The notes: generated from the letters alone by a model not told the origin. A stretch of 64,000 nt of DNA from Streptomyces sp. NBC_00510 (GCA_036013505.1 CP107851.1:372001-436000), one strand, 5' to 3'; shown: positions 26,368 through 35,418, numbered from the stretch's first letter. Numbers and translations are program-made.

Positions 26368-26700
26368 TTGCCGCTGGCTGCAGTCGTCCTCGTCGGATTC
26401 GGAACCGCAGTTACAGCGTTCAGCAGCATGGTGACCGCCAGCACCGGCATCGCCAACCGCGAACAGGGTCTGGTCGGCGGCGTCATCAACATGAGCCGCC
26501 AGCTGGGCGCCGCCGTGGGAGCAGCGCTGCTTCCCGCCATCGCCGAGGCGGTGGACCGAACGGACCACACCACCACGGCAGTCGGCAACCGCGCCGCAAT
26601 GCTCGCCGGAGCGGCGGCGGCCGGGCTCGCCACGCTGGCGGCGCTGCATGCCCACACAATGCCTATCGCACTCCAGCCACCTCCGATGCGCCAAAGCCAG
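26368..26700 (+). pseudogene. C-terminal remnant of an MFS (DHA2-type) drug transporter
   Basis: LVGFGTAVTAFSSMVTASTG, IANREQGLVGGVINMSRQLG and AAVGAALLPAIAEAVDRTDH, followed by a last helix (AAMLAGAAAAGLATLAALHA), correspond to the final three or four helices of EmrB/QacA-type exporters. The first ten helices are absent and the upstream DNA is repeat copy B. It faces a TetR gene, the usual partner of such pumps. Confidence 0.65.
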
Positions 26701-26831
26701 CCTAGGATCCGTCATCAGAGATCATCACAGATGGTGGCGATCGCGAACGCGCAGAACACCTGGTCAAGGCGAGATCGGAGATGGTGGCGCTGTGGACGAA
26801 GAACCGACACTCGGGCTGCCACAGGCCCCCC

Positions 26832-27443
26832 TCACACAGCCGGGGCCCGGCGGCGTTTGAGCGCCGCCAGCACCACCGCGTCGATGTAGCGGTGCATAAA
26901 GGCGGCATCGACCTCCACGTCCTGCAACAGACGTCGAGTCACCACGGCACCGAGCATCATGTGCGGCATGAAGTTGGCTGCAGGCACGCCGGCGTCGATC
27001 TCCTCGCGGTTGGCGGCTCGCCTCAGCATTTGCCGTATTCCGGTGAGCTTCGGCTCGATCAGGTACTGGCGCATCGCCTCAGCGAGGTCGGGATTAGTGG
27101 CGAAGGCGTGGGCCAAGCCCCGGATCAGCGGGATATCCACGGCTGAGCCGTCGCCGATGCGATCGGCGAGTTCGTGCAGGTCGCCGGGGAGCGAACCGGT
27201 GTCGAGGTTCTCGACGTGGACGGCCTTCGCGCGCTTGAGCGCGGTCGCGACCAGCTCCGGCTTGCTCCTCCAGTGGCGGTAGAGGGTCGCTTTGCTGGAG
27301 TGGGTGCGGACGGCGATAGCGTCCATCGTGAGGTCCTCGTACCCCACCTCGCGCAGCAAGTCGATCACTGCGCCGTACAGCTCCTGCTCCCGTTCGGGCG
27401 TCAACCGAGTACGACGCGTCCGTGCGTTCGTGTCCGTGGTCAT
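26832..27443 (-). CDS. TetR-family regulator
   Basis: The 203-residue product has a TetR helix-turn-helix (LYGAVIDLLREVGYEDLTMD, AIAVRTHSSKATLYRHWRSK) and a helical ligand domain ending FMHRYIDAVVLAALKRRRA. ATG 27443 follows GACGGAG at nine bases. It probably once controlled the adjacent MFS pump, which is now truncated. Confidence 0.9.
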   Translation of the reverse strand: MTTDTNARTRRTRLTPEREQELYGAVIDLLREVGYEDLTMDAIAVRTHSSKATLYRHWRSKPELVATALKRAKAVHVENLDTGSLPGDLHELADRIGDGSAVDIPLIRGLAHAFATNPDLAEAMRQYLIEPKLTGIRQMLRRAANREEIDAGVPAANFMPHMMLGAVVTRRLLQDVEVDAAFMHRYIDAVVLAALKRRRAPAV

Positions 27444-27510
27444 CTTCAGTGCTCCGTCTCTGGTCCCCTGCGAAGCGGCTTCGTCTCCACCACGGCAGTT
27501 ACGTGTAAAT

Positions 27511-28032
27511 TCAACGAGGCAGCGGGACCGCCACGGGTTCCGCCTGACCGTCCCATTTCACCCAGACCTCTCCCGGGAGTGGGTGTCCGAAGGTGGGAAC
27601 CATCAGGAACTGCAGTGACTCGCCGGGCCGCACGGTCGCATTCTCGGGCAGGTTGCGCACGATGGCTGTCGTTCGTTTGCGCTCAAGATGTACCCCTGTA
27701 GCGGTCGACGCGCCCCAGTTTCGCAGCAGGTAGGCGTGTGTTCCGCGGCGCTGCAGGTCCCACCCCACCGCGGGACGGCCCGACGGGTCAGGTGTAGCGA
27801 GCGATTGCAGGGGCGTGGTGGCGGTCTGCGACTGCGCGAGCAGCTTCAGGGCCTGGGCCAGGTTGTCTTCGACAGCGATGGCTCTGCGCTCGGCGGCCTC
27901 AACCTGTGCCTGACTGGCGATGTTGGCTTCTTCGGCGATTTGCGCCTGGCGATTTGCGTCACGGCGTGTCGCCAGAGAGATCAACAAGGTGATTACGATG
28001 CCGACCCAGGTGGCGATGTTTCCAGTTTGCAT
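27511..28032 (-). CDS. Membrane-anchored coiled-coil protein of unknown function
   Basis: The 173-residue product has an N-terminal membrane helix (IATWVGIVITLLISLATRRD), a predicted coiled coil (AEEANIASQAQVEAAERRAI, EDNLAQALKLL) and a C-terminal beta-rich domain (AYLLRNWGASTATGVHLERK, TVRPGESLQFLMVPTFG, EVWVKWDGQAEPVAVPLP). The last part resembles an immunoglobulin-like fold. No clear ribosome site. Family unknown. Confidence 0.7.
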   Translation of the reverse strand: MQTGNIATWVGIVITLLISLATRRDANRQAQIAEEANIASQAQVEAAERRAIAVEDNLAQALKLLAQSQTATTPLQSLATPDPSGRPAVGWDLQRRGTHAYLLRNWGASTATGVHLERKRTTAIVRNLPENATVRPGESLQFLMVPTFGHPLPGEVWVKWDGQAEPVAVPLPR

Positions 28033-28043
28033 GTCGGTACACC

Positions 28044-28068
28044 AAGGCGGTTGTGTTCCGCCTTTTTT
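28044..28068 (+). terminator. Canonical intrinsic terminator with no obvious gene
   Basis: AAGGCGG, a seven-base loop and CCGCCTT run into TTTT on the plus strand. All nearby genes are on the minus strand, so it would stop an antisense or read-through transcript. On the minus strand the T-run is absent. Confidence 0.65.
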
Positions 28069-28159
28069 CTTACGGTTACTGATCGTCAGAGCGTGGTGTC
28101 GTCAGTGACTGAGGGGAGTCCTGGACCACGGAGTGCGTGAGGCAGGCGCCCGGGCCGGT

Positions 28160-28513
28160 TCACGAGGTAGTCCCGGCGAGGAGCGCGAGGTACCAGGCAA
28201 TCAGTGCCGCGCCAAGTACTGCAGGGATGAGGCTGGGCAGCCTGTCGCCATTGCGGACGTGGGTTGCCACAGCGCCGGCGAGAAGCAGCAGCAAACCGGT
28301 GGCGGCCAGGGCTCCGAACAGCGGCACGACGGGGCCGAGGGTCACGCCGACGGCGCCTGCCAGTTCCAGGGATCCGATGACGCGGTAGCCGGTGGTGCTG
28401 AAGCCGGCGTGGGCGGCCATCTTGGGCATGGGGCCCAGGGCCAGCATCTTGGCCATGCCCACGAGGGCGAAGATCAAAGCGATGAAGCAGAGCAGGACGG
28501 TGGGGAGGTTCAC
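28160..28513 (-). CDS. DoxX-like four-helix membrane protein
   Basis: The 117-residue product has four membrane helices: TVLLCFIALIFALVGMAKML, VIGSLELAGAVGVTLGP, LFGALAATGLLLLLAGAVAT and LIPAVLGAALIAWYLALLAG. This is the DoxX/DoxD-like family, some members of which act as quinone-linked membrane subunits. It follows the aromatic operon with a gap of 119 bp and may be its last gene. A related gene (47631) accompanies the second hydrolase locus. Start is GTG 28513. Confidence 0.85.
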   Translation of the reverse strand: MNLPTVLLCFIALIFALVGMAKMLALGPMPKMAAHAGFSTTGYRVIGSLELAGAVGVTLGPVVPLFGALAATGLLLLLAGAVATHVRNGDRLPSLIPAVLGAALIAWYLALLAGTTS

Positions 28514-28632
28514 GCGAAGGCCTTAGCGGTGTGGGGGGCCGGTGGGTGCGGGCGCGTGCGCACTGGTGGAAGCGCGCTGCTGCGGTCTTGGGGGTCGGCC
28601 CTGCTGGTCGCCGGCGCGACATGTTGAGGACG

Positions 28633-30669
28633 TCATCGGCTGCTCCCGGTGTCGTGATCCGTGGGTGCGATGAGGCCGCGTTGCTGGCGGCGTTCGGCGC
28701 CCAGGCGGGCGAAGCAGGCAACCAGGTCGGGGTTGTCGACGGCGGCGGGGTTGAGCACCTGCTCGGCTGGGGCGCCTTGGAGGATGCGTTTGACGGGGAC
28801 CTCGAGTTTCTTGCCGGTCTTGGTGTGCGGGATGGCCGGTACGGCGAGGATTTCGTCGGGGACGTGGCGTGGTGAGGCGCCGGCGCGGATGGCGTCGCGG
28901 ATCTTGTCGCGCAGGGTGTCGTCCAGGGTGACGCCGGGCGCGGGGACGACGAACAAGGGCATCCAGTAACCGCCGTCGCCTTCCTCGGCGCCGATGACGA
29001 GGGCCTCGGTGATCTCGGGGAGGCGTTCGACGATGTCGTGGATGTCAGCGCTGCCCAGGCGTACGCCGTTGCGGTTGAGGGTGGCGTCGGAGCGTCCGTG
29101 GACGATCACCGAGCCGTGGGAGGTGAGGGTGATCCAGTCGCCGTGCCGCCACACGCCCGGGTAGGTGGCGAAGTAGGCGTCGCGGTAGCGGCTGCCGTCG
29201 GGGTCGTTCCAGAAGTACAGCGGCATCGACGGCATGGGCCGGGTGACGACCAGCTCGCCGACCTGGTCGCGGACCGGGATGCCTTCGGCGTCGTAGGCGG
29301 CCAAGGCCACGCCCAGGTTGGGGGCGGACAGCTCGCCCGCCCACACGGGGCTGGTGGGGGCACTGCCAGCGAAGCCGGCGACGACGTCGGTGCCGCCGCT
29401 GGTGGAGGCCAGCTGGACGCCTGCGCCCACGTTGTCGCGGACCCAGGGGTAGGCGGAGGCGGGCAGGGCGGAGCCGGTGCAGCCGACGACTCGGATGGCG
29501 GCCAGGTCGTGCTTGGAGGGTTCGATGCCGAGCTTGGCCATGGCCAGCAGGTACTGGGGGCTGGTGCCGAAGACGGTGACCTGGTGGCGGGCCGCCAGCT
29601 CCCACAGAATGTCCGGGCGCGCTTGCGGGGCGGGGCTGCCGTCGTAGGTGCAGGTGGCGGCACCGGTCAGCAGGGTGGAGACGACCAAGTTCCACATCAT
29701 CCAGTGGGTGGTGGTGTACCACAACAGGCGGTCGCCGCGGTCGAGGTCGGTGTGGAGGGCGAGGGTCTTGAGGTGCTCAAGCAGGACCCCGCCGTGTCCG
29801 TGGACGATGCCTTTGGGCAGGCCGGTGGTGCCGGAGGAAAAGACGACCCACAGGGGGTGGTCGAAGGGCAGTGGGGTACACGCGAGTTCCTCGGTGCGGC
29901 TGGCGGCGTCCTGCCAGGGAACCGTCTGTCCTGGGTGCCTGTCCTCGGGCCATGCCAGGCCCACGTGGGTCACGAGCACCGTGCCCTTCAAGGAGGGCAG
30001 GACGCGGGCCAGTTCGCGGGAGGCGTCGCGGCGGTCGTGCGTGGTGCCGTTGAAGACGTAGCCGTCCGCGGTGATGAGCACCGTCGGTTCGAGCTGGGCG
30101 AAGCGGTCGGCGGCGGCCTTGGAAGCGTAGTCCTGGCCGCACACTGACCACACCGCGCCCAGGCTGGCGCTGGCGAGGAAGGCGATGACGGCGTGGGGGG
30201 TGTTGGGCAGGTAGCCCACCACTCGGTCGCCCTGTGCGACGCCCAGGTCGCGCAACGTGGCGGCGACAGAGGCGACCTGGGCGCGCAGCTGCCGGCCGCT
30301 GATCTCATGACAGGCTCCGGTCTCGTCCAGCGCGGTGATCGCGGGAGCGTCCGGCTGCAGGTTGCGCAATGCGTGGTGGGTGTAGTTGAGGGTGGCGCCG
30401 GGGAACCAGCGGGCTCCGGGCATGGTCTCTGTGGTCAGCACCTGCTCGTACGGTGTCGTCGCGTCGATGGCAAAGTACTGCCACACCGCGGCCCAGAAGC
30501 CCTCCAGGTCGGTGACGGACCACTGGTACAGGGTCTGATAGTCGGTGGGGTCCTGGATACTTTCGGCGCCCTGGTGCCAGGCGACTTGCCGGGCGAAGTC
30601 CGCGATACGGCTGCGGGCGGCCGCCTGCGGGTCGGGGGTGAAGAAGGGCTCTGGGTGCGGGGTGGTCAT
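28633..30669 (-). CDS. Acetoacetyl-CoA synthetase
   Basis: The 678-residue product has the ANL adenylating-enzyme motifs: WVVFSSGTTGLPKGIVHGHG (P-loop-like), YTTTHWMMWNLVVSTLLTGA, LASTSGGTDVVAGFAGSAPT and WRHGDWITLTSHGSVIVHGR then IPHTKTGKKLEVPVKRIL with the catalytic Lys. Length, N-terminal WSVTDLEGFWAAVWQYF and NRNGVRLGSADIHDIVE fit acetoacetate-CoA ligase rather than acetyl-CoA synthetase. ATG 30669 overlaps the upstream stop by 4 nt. It would activate acetoacetate released by the pathway. Confidence 0.9.
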   Translation of the reverse strand: MTTPHPEPFFTPDPQAAARSRIADFARQVAWHQGAESIQDPTDYQTLYQWSVTDLEGFWAAVWQYFAIDATTPYEQVLTTETMPGARWFPGATLNYTHHALRNLQPDAPAITALDETGACHEISGRQLRAQVASVAATLRDLGVAQGDRVVGYLPNTPHAVIAFLASASLGAVWSVCGQDYASKAAADRFAQLEPTVLITADGYVFNGTTHDRRDASRELARVLPSLKGTVLVTHVGLAWPEDRHPGQTVPWQDAASRTEELACTPLPFDHPLWVVFSSGTTGLPKGIVHGHGGVLLEHLKTLALHTDLDRGDRLLWYTTTHWMMWNLVVSTLLTGAATCTYDGSPAPQARPDILWELAARHQVTVFGTSPQYLLAMAKLGIEPSKHDLAAIRVVGCTGSALPASAYPWVRDNVGAGVQLASTSGGTDVVAGFAGSAPTSPVWAGELSAPNLGVALAAYDAEGIPVRDQVGELVVTRPMPSMPLYFWNDPDGSRYRDAYFATYPGVWRHGDWITLTSHGSVIVHGRSDATLNRNGVRLGSADIHDIVERLPEITEALVIGAEEGDGGYWMPLFVVPAPGVTLDDTLRDKIRDAIRAGASPRHVPDEILAVPAIPHTKTGKKLEVPVKRILQGAPAEQVLNPAAVDNPDLVACFARLGAERRQQRGLIAPTDHDTGSSR

Positions 30670-32303
30670 GGGGTGGCGCTCCTTGGCTGGGGGACGGCCG
30701 GGCCGTCGGCTGAAGGCGGGGCGGTGCGCAGCAGCGGTGCCCAGGCGGCGGTGCCGGTGAAGTTCCCGGTGCCGGCGGGGACGGTGTCCATCACGATGCG
30801 GTCCGGGCGCAGCAGGACGGCGTCTGCCCGGCCGCTTGCCAGCCAGGAGGCCAGGGTGCCGTCGTCGCCCAGGGCGTCGGCGTGGAGGGTGTGTGCGCCC
30901 AGTGCGGTGGTCACGGCTGTCACCCGGGGAGTGGGGGGCACGGTGGTCAGGAGGGCGAAGGAGAGGCCGAGGAGGTCGTCGAGGCGCATTCGCTTGCCGT
31001 CGTGCAGCACCCAGGGTTGCGGGCTGAAGGTTCCGGCCAGTGCGCGGCCGGTCAGCCGGCGGCGGCGCCGTACCAGGGGGCCGGCTTTCAGGGCGGGGCT
31101 CAGGTCGCGGCTTATCGTCCGGGTCACGCCGGGAATGCGGGTGGCGGCGCCCACCAGGGCCCGACGGATCGCCGCGGCATGGTCCTGGCCGCCGGTCATG
31201 GCCCAGCCGACGGCGACGGCGAGGCGGATCATGTGGCGGGCGTGCGGTTTGCGTTCCTGCTCGTAGGTGTCCAGCAATGCTTCGGAGGCGCCGTCCTGGA
31301 GGACGCGGGCGAGTTTCCAGGTGAGGTTGTGGGCGTCGCGCAGGCCCGCGCACAGACCCTGCCCGATGAAGGGCGGGGTGAGGTGGGCGGCGTCGCCCAG
31401 CAGGAAGATGCGTCCTTGGCGCCACCGGTCCGCCAGGCGGGCCCGGAAGGTGTACTGCGCCTGGCGTATCACCTCGAAGTCGTCGGCCGGCGCGGCATCG
31501 CGCGACAGGTCGACCCAGGGGGCGACCAGCGCGCGCAGGCGCTGGTTTCCGTCCGGGCCGTCCAGGTGCTCGTCTTCGGGCAGCCGGAACTCCCAGCGGT
31601 AACGGTCCTCGCCGACACGCATGAAGGTGGCCGGCTGGGTGGGGCAGCAGATCTGCTCGGCGCCCTCCCAGGTGCGCACCTGGCGGCTGGTGCGCACGTC
31701 GACGACGTTCCAGCGTTCCTGGAAGTGCAGGTCGTCCCAGGCGGCGTCGATGGCGTCGCGGGTGAGACTGCCCGCGCCGTCGCAGCCGAGGACGGCATCG
31801 GCCCACAGGTGCTCCTCCTCGTCGCTGCCGTCGCGGCGGAAGGTGACCCGCACCGGGCCTCTGGGGCCGTGGGGTCCGCTGGGGTCCTGGGTGAGGGAGG
31901 TGACCTCCGCCCCGGTCCACAGCTCGCACTCGGGCTGGCGGGCCAGGGCGTCGCGCAGCAGGCGTTCCAGCTCGGGCTGGTCGAACATGCTGGTCTGCGG
32001 GAAGCCGTGGTGCCCGTGCGGGGACCGCGGGAGTTCGGCGATCAGGCGGTGCCGGGCATCCAGCAGCCGCAGCCCCCGCCCGGGGCGGGAGATGGTGGCG
32101 AACTCCTCGTGGATGCCGACAGTCTGCAGGATCCTGCGGACCTCGTCGTCCACGACGACGGCGCGTGGCAGCGGGTAGATGTCCTGGTGGCGTTCCAGGA
32201 CGAGGCTGCGCACGCCGCGCTTGGCGAGGAGGAGGGCGGCCGTGACGCCCACGGGCCCGGCACCGATGATCACCACTGGTCTCCGGGATGCGGTGGCGCT
32301 CAC
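30666..32303 (-). CDS. FAD-dependent aromatic hydroxylase (MhpA/PheA-like)
   Basis: The 545-residue product is a group A flavoprotein monooxygenase: PVVIIGAGPVGVTAALLLAK (Rossmann), ADAVLGCDGAGSLTRDAIDA (DG motif) and GRIFLLGDAAHLTPPFIGQG then LCAGLRDAHNLTWKLARVL (GD motif), with a thioredoxin-like C-terminal region. It resembles 3-(3-hydroxyphenyl)propionate hydroxylases. The likely reaction is ortho-hydroxylation of a phenol using NAD(P)H and O2; the true substrate is unknown. GTG 32303 overlaps the upstream stop by 4 nt (GTGA). Confidence 0.9.
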   Translation of the reverse strand: MSATASRRPVVIIGAGPVGVTAALLLAKRGVRSLVLERHQDIYPLPRAVVVDDEVRRILQTVGIHEEFATISRPGRGLRLLDARHRLIAELPRSPHGHHGFPQTSMFDQPELERLLRDALARQPECELWTGAEVTSLTQDPSGPHGPRGPVRVTFRRDGSDEEEHLWADAVLGCDGAGSLTRDAIDAAWDDLHFQERWNVVDVRTSRQVRTWEGAEQICCPTQPATFMRVGEDRYRWEFRLPEDEHLDGPDGNQRLRALVAPWVDLSRDAAPADDFEVIRQAQYTFRARLADRWRQGRIFLLGDAAHLTPPFIGQGLCAGLRDAHNLTWKLARVLQDGASEALLDTYEQERKPHARHMIRLAVAVGWAMTGGQDHAAAIRRALVGAATRIPGVTRTISRDLSPALKAGPLVRRRRRLTGRALAGTFSPQPWVLHDGKRMRLDDLLGLSFALLTTVPPTPRVTAVTTALGAHTLHADALGDDGTLASWLASGRADAVLLRPDRIVMDTVPAGTGNFTGTAAWAPLLRTAPPSADGPAVPQPRSATP

Positions 32304-33238
32304 TCGGCGTCCGCCACGGGGGTGTGCTGCTCGCCGAGGTCGATCCGCCCGTCGGGGGTGGCGATCGTGGCGGTGATCAGGTCGCCGTGCCGCAGGTAGC
32401 GGGGGTTCTTGGCCTGGCTGTTGAAGAATGCCTTCCATTTCCGTGCGGGCGGCAGCAGCGCGCCGATCTTCTCGACCGCCTTGGGCGGGGCCTTCAAGGC
32501 GGTGCCCCCGGGGGTGCCGGTCAGCAGCAGGTCGCCCGGATCGAGGGTCTGGAAACGGGCAAGGAGAGTGAGCGCCTGCGCGGGCCGCACGATCATGTCG
32601 GCCAGCGTGTGGTCCTGGCGCGGTTCGCTGTTGACGGACAGTCGCAGTCGCAGGTCGAGCAGGTGGGCGAAGTCTTCGCCTTCCAGCAGGGCCAGGTGCG
32701 GTCCGGTGGGTGTGAAGGTGGGGTAGGACTTGCTCTCGTAGAACTGGGTCTTGGTCAGTTGGACGTCTCGGGCGCTGACGTCGTTGGTCAGGACGAGGCC
32801 GGCGACGTAGCGCGGCAGGTCCCGCTCCTGGACGACGGCGCCCACGGGCAGGGGGGCGCCCAGGACGAGGCCGACTTCCACCTCGTAGTCGAGGAACTTC
32901 ACGTGCGCGGGGCGGACGATCGTGTCGTGCGGGCCGCTGACCGAGCCGGATGCCTTGCGGAAGAAGGTGGGCGGGATGTCGCCGGTGAGGCCCGAATCGC
33001 GGGCGTGGCTGCGGTAGTTGACCATCTGGGCGACCACCCGGCAGGGGGTGGTGACCGGGGACAGTGGCACCAGGTCGGCGACAGGCGTGCCGCTTTCGGT
33101 GGAGGAGGCGGCCTCGCGGACTGCGGCGCGGTCGGCGAGCAGCTCGGCGGTGGTGGCCGCCTTGGTGTCAATCCGGACGGCGCGCTCATCGCGCACCGCC
33201 CACCAGCCGTCGGCGGTGCGCATGACGTTGGTGCTCAA
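32300..33238 (-). CDS. Fumarylacetoacetate hydrolase-family enzyme, intact copy
   Basis: The 312-residue product has the FAH fold: CRVVAQMVNYRSHARDSG, FFRKASGSVSGPHDTIV, FLDYEVEVGLVLGAPLPVG with the metal-binding E-x-E, LTNDVSARDVQLTKTQFYES with the Asp ligand, and PGDLLLTGTPGGTALKAP. TTG 33238 is preferred over ATG 33223: it overlaps the upstream stop (TTGA) like the other junctions and gives the same N-terminus as the paralogue at 46422. It probably hydrolyses or isomerises the ring-fission product. Confidence 0.85.
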   Translation of the reverse strand: MSTNVMRTADGWWAVRDERAVRIDTKAATTAELLADRAAVREAASSTESGTPVADLVPLSPVTTPCRVVAQMVNYRSHARDSGLTGDIPPTFFRKASGSVSGPHDTIVRPAHVKFLDYEVEVGLVLGAPLPVGAVVQERDLPRYVAGLVLTNDVSARDVQLTKTQFYESKSYPTFTPTGPHLALLEGEDFAHLLDLRLRLSVNSEPRQDHTLADMIVRPAQALTLLARFQTLDPGDLLLTGTPGGTALKAPPKAVEKIGALLPPARKWKAFFNSQAKNPRYLRHGDLITATIATPDGRIDLGEQHTPVADAE

Positions 33239-34380
33239 GAGCTCATCGCTTTCATCAGGCCCAGCAGGCGCGCGGGGTCGAGTTCGTTGTCGCCGCGCAG
33301 GGCCTTGAGGACCTCGCGGAGCTTGGCGGGGGACGGGCTCGTGCCCAGGAAGTCGCGGGTGGCCGATGGGCCCCACTGGGCCAGGCCGCCGGCGGACATC
33401 GGCGCCCACCCGGGCTCGACGTCACAGGAGAACAGGTCGCCGTCGGCGAAGTGCTCCAGCATGAAGCGGTCGGGGTCGCGCCAGTAGTCGAACAGCTGGC
33501 TGCCTTGGATGTGCCGGCCGATCCCCCAGCTGCGTCGGTAGCCGCGCTCGGCCAGGTACTCCCCGCCGGCGGCGATCGCGTCGAGGTCGGTGACCTGGTA
33601 GGCGGAGTGGACGTAGCCGGCTCCGGGCCCCAGGTGCATGGCCAGGGTGTGGTGGTCCACGGCGGTGCTGCCCTGGTCGCAGCGGATGAAGGCCATGGTC
33701 GGCCCACGGTCGCGCTGCCCGTCCAGGAACAGGAAGTCGGACACGATCAGCCCGAGGGTGTCCAGGTACCAGTCCAGGGTTCGGGCGAACACCGGTGTCT
33801 CCACGACCACATGGCCCAGACGCTGGATACGGGACGGCTCGCGGGGCGGACGTTGGGTGGCGTTCGTACGGCGGTGGTCGGTGCCGAAATTCAAAGTCAG
33901 CGGGCGCTGCTCGGGCAGCGCGGGCAAGGGTTCGGCGCAATGGACGACGCGGACCGGCATGCCCGAGGGGTCGAGCAAGGAGAGTGACTGTCCGCCGCCG
34001 GGTACGTCGGCGTCCGTGACGGTGCTGCCGGTGGCACGGGCCAGCCGGCCCACATCGGCTTGCTCGGCCGCGCGGAAGGCCGGCCCGATAAAGCGGGAGG
34101 CGCGTCCACGGCGGATGACCATGCACGGTGGACCGGCGAAGGTGCCGCGCAGCCACAGTTCCCGCTCGGTGCGGGCGGCGATCGCGAACCCGAAGTCACG
34201 TGCGAACACCTCGGCCCGGTCCAGGTCCGGCTTCTCGAACTCCAGCCACGCCAGGTCCGCCACCTTGATCACCGGATTGAGGGAGCGCCCGAGGTGCTCG
34301 CCGCGCAGGGCGCCCTGCTCGCTGTGGAGGTCCTGGTGGGCCGTCGGGGGGCCGGCCTTGTTAACGGGAGTTTCGGTCAT
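33235..34380 (-). CDS. VOC-family extradiol-type dioxygenase
   Basis: The 381-residue product contains two VOC (glyoxalase/dioxygenase) modules. The second carries candidate iron ligands: IQRLGHVVVETPVFARTLDW (His), GAGYVHSAYQVTDLDAIAAG (His) and DPDRFMLEHFADGDLFSCD (Glu). It is likely to open a catechol- or hydroquinone-type ring. The first module (ADLAWLEFEKPDLDRAEVFA) lacks these residues, as in type I extradiol enzymes. ATG 34380 follows GGAGGG. First gene of the operon, divergent from TetR 34517. Confidence 0.85.
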   Translation of the reverse strand: MTETPVNKAGPPTAHQDLHSEQGALRGEHLGRSLNPVIKVADLAWLEFEKPDLDRAEVFARDFGFAIAARTERELWLRGTFAGPPCMVIRRGRASRFIGPAFRAAEQADVGRLARATGSTVTDADVPGGGQSLSLLDPSGMPVRVVHCAEPLPALPEQRPLTLNFGTDHRRTNATQRPPREPSRIQRLGHVVVETPVFARTLDWYLDTLGLIVSDFLFLDGQRDRGPTMAFIRCDQGSTAVDHHTLAMHLGPGAGYVHSAYQVTDLDAIAAGGEYLAERGYRRSWGIGRHIQGSQLFDYWRDPDRFMLEHFADGDLFSCDVEPGWAPMSAGGLAQWGPSATRDFLGTSPSPAKLREVLKALRGDNELDPARLLGLMKAMSS

Positions 34381-34461
34381 GGTGCCCTCCAAGCAACACT
34401 GCTGTAATGAGGAAATCATCAACTCTGAAAAGTTCATCGTCAATAGGAGGGCGTCAAGTAA

Positions 34462-34477
34462 CTGATGAAAACATCAG
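34462..34477. promoter_or_regulatory. TetR operator candidate in divergent promoter
   Basis: CTGATG-AAAA-CATCAG, a perfect palindrome between the dioxygenase operon and the TetR gene. The same arms occur at 46348. It lies about 40 bp upstream of the TetR start, over the -35 region. Confidence 0.75.
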
Positions 34478-34504
34478 ACATGTAAGACTCATCGCCACGG
34501 TTGT

Positions 34505-34510
34505 TACACT
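34505..34510 (+). promoter_or_regulatory. -10 element for a leaderless TetR transcript
   Basis: TACACT ends six bases before the ATG at 34517 and no ribosome site is visible, so transcription probably begins at the start codon. Confidence 0.55.
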
Positions 34511-34516
34511 CTCCGT

Positions 34517-35152
34517 ATGCCGACGTCAGCCCCGCCCGGGAACCGCTTCGAGCGGCGCCGCGCCGAGACCCGCCACGCCCTGGTCCGCGCGGCCCGCCAG
34601 CTCCTCGCGGAGACCGGCGACACCAGCGCCAGCATCCAGACGATCGCCGATCGCGCGGACGTCGGTTTCGGCTCCTTCTACAACCACTTCGAGTCCAAGA
34701 CGGATCTGTTCAACGCCGCCGTCTCAGACGCTCTGGAGGAGTTCGGGCAGGTCATCGACGAGCGCGTCCAGGGAATCGACGACCCGGCCGAACTCGTCGC
34801 AGCCGGCTTCCGGCTCACCGGACGGATGGTGGACTCCCACCCGGAACTCATGCGGATCCTGCGCGATCACGGGCTCGCCCACATCCACTCCGAGCGCGGC
34901 CTCGCCCCGCGGGCCCTGCGCGACATCCGGCACGGCTTGGACTCGGGCCGTTTCACCTGCACCGACCCGACCATGGCACTGTCGGCAATGGGCGGGACCC
35001 TGCTGTCCCTGGTGGCGCTGAGGCTCGCCCGGCCCGACAGCGACGGTGACGAGGCCGCCTCGGACCTGGCCGAGATGGTCCTGCGCATGCTCGGCGTCGC
35101 CCCCGACAACGCCCATGAGGTCACCCGGCGGCCCCTGCCCGGCCTCAGCTGA
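34517..35152 (+). CDS. TetR-family regulator of the aromatic operon
   Basis: The 211-residue product has the TetR DNA-binding domain at its N-terminus (ALVRAARQLLAETGDTSASI, QTIADRADVGFGSFYNHFES) and a helical effector domain. It is divergent from the dioxygenase operon, with the CTGATG-N4-CATCAG palindrome between them. It is therefore the best candidate for binding that site, and through the copies near 46.3 kb it may also control the second hydrolase locus. The effector is probably an aromatic substrate or ring-cleavage product (inference). Confidence 0.9.
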   Translation: MPTSAPPGNRFERRRAETRHALVRAARQLLAETGDTSASIQTIADRADVGFGSFYNHFESKTDLFNAAVSDALEEFGQVIDERVQGIDDPAELVAAGFRLTGRMVDSHPELMRILRDHGLAHIHSERGLAPRALRDIRHGLDSGRFTCTDPTMALSAMGGTLLSLVALRLARPDSDGDEAASDLAEMVLRMLGVAPDNAHEVTRRPLPGLS

Positions 35153-35350
35153 CTCCGGGTCGCTCCGGCAGGCCGACCACCCAGCTACGGCATGTAACGG
35201 GGGCCTAGATGTCCAGGCTGGCCGCACCGACTCGGAGGCGGAACAGTTCCTCGGGATCTGCCCACGTGTAGACGGTCCATCGGGGTGGCTCCGAACCAAG
35301 CGCGCAGGACGCTGATCAAGCGCGCCCCGGTTACCGACAGACCGTGGCGG

Positions 35351-35372
35351 GTTCGCCGCTGCAGCGGCGAAC
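35351..35372. repeat. Perfect 22-bp palindrome
   Basis: GTTCGCCGCTG followed directly by its reverse complement. It lies between the convergent TetR and alcohol dehydrogenase genes and may help terminate the TetR transcript. Confidence 0.55.
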
Positions 35373-35418
35373 GCGTCCGTGCCCCTTGGAAGCGGTTCGA
35401 GGGCCGAAGCGACAGACC

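Noticed and set aside
30670-31929. Long open frame upstream of the acetoacetyl-CoA synthetase in the same frame
   Set aside because: It is Arg/Pro-rich shadow of the hydroxylase gene; the synthetase start at 30669 has a good ribosome site and the standard family N-terminus.
30882-32399. Plus-strand 505-codon frame
   Set aside because: Antisense shadow of the FAD hydroxylase; composition is typical of the reverse complement of high-GC coding DNA.
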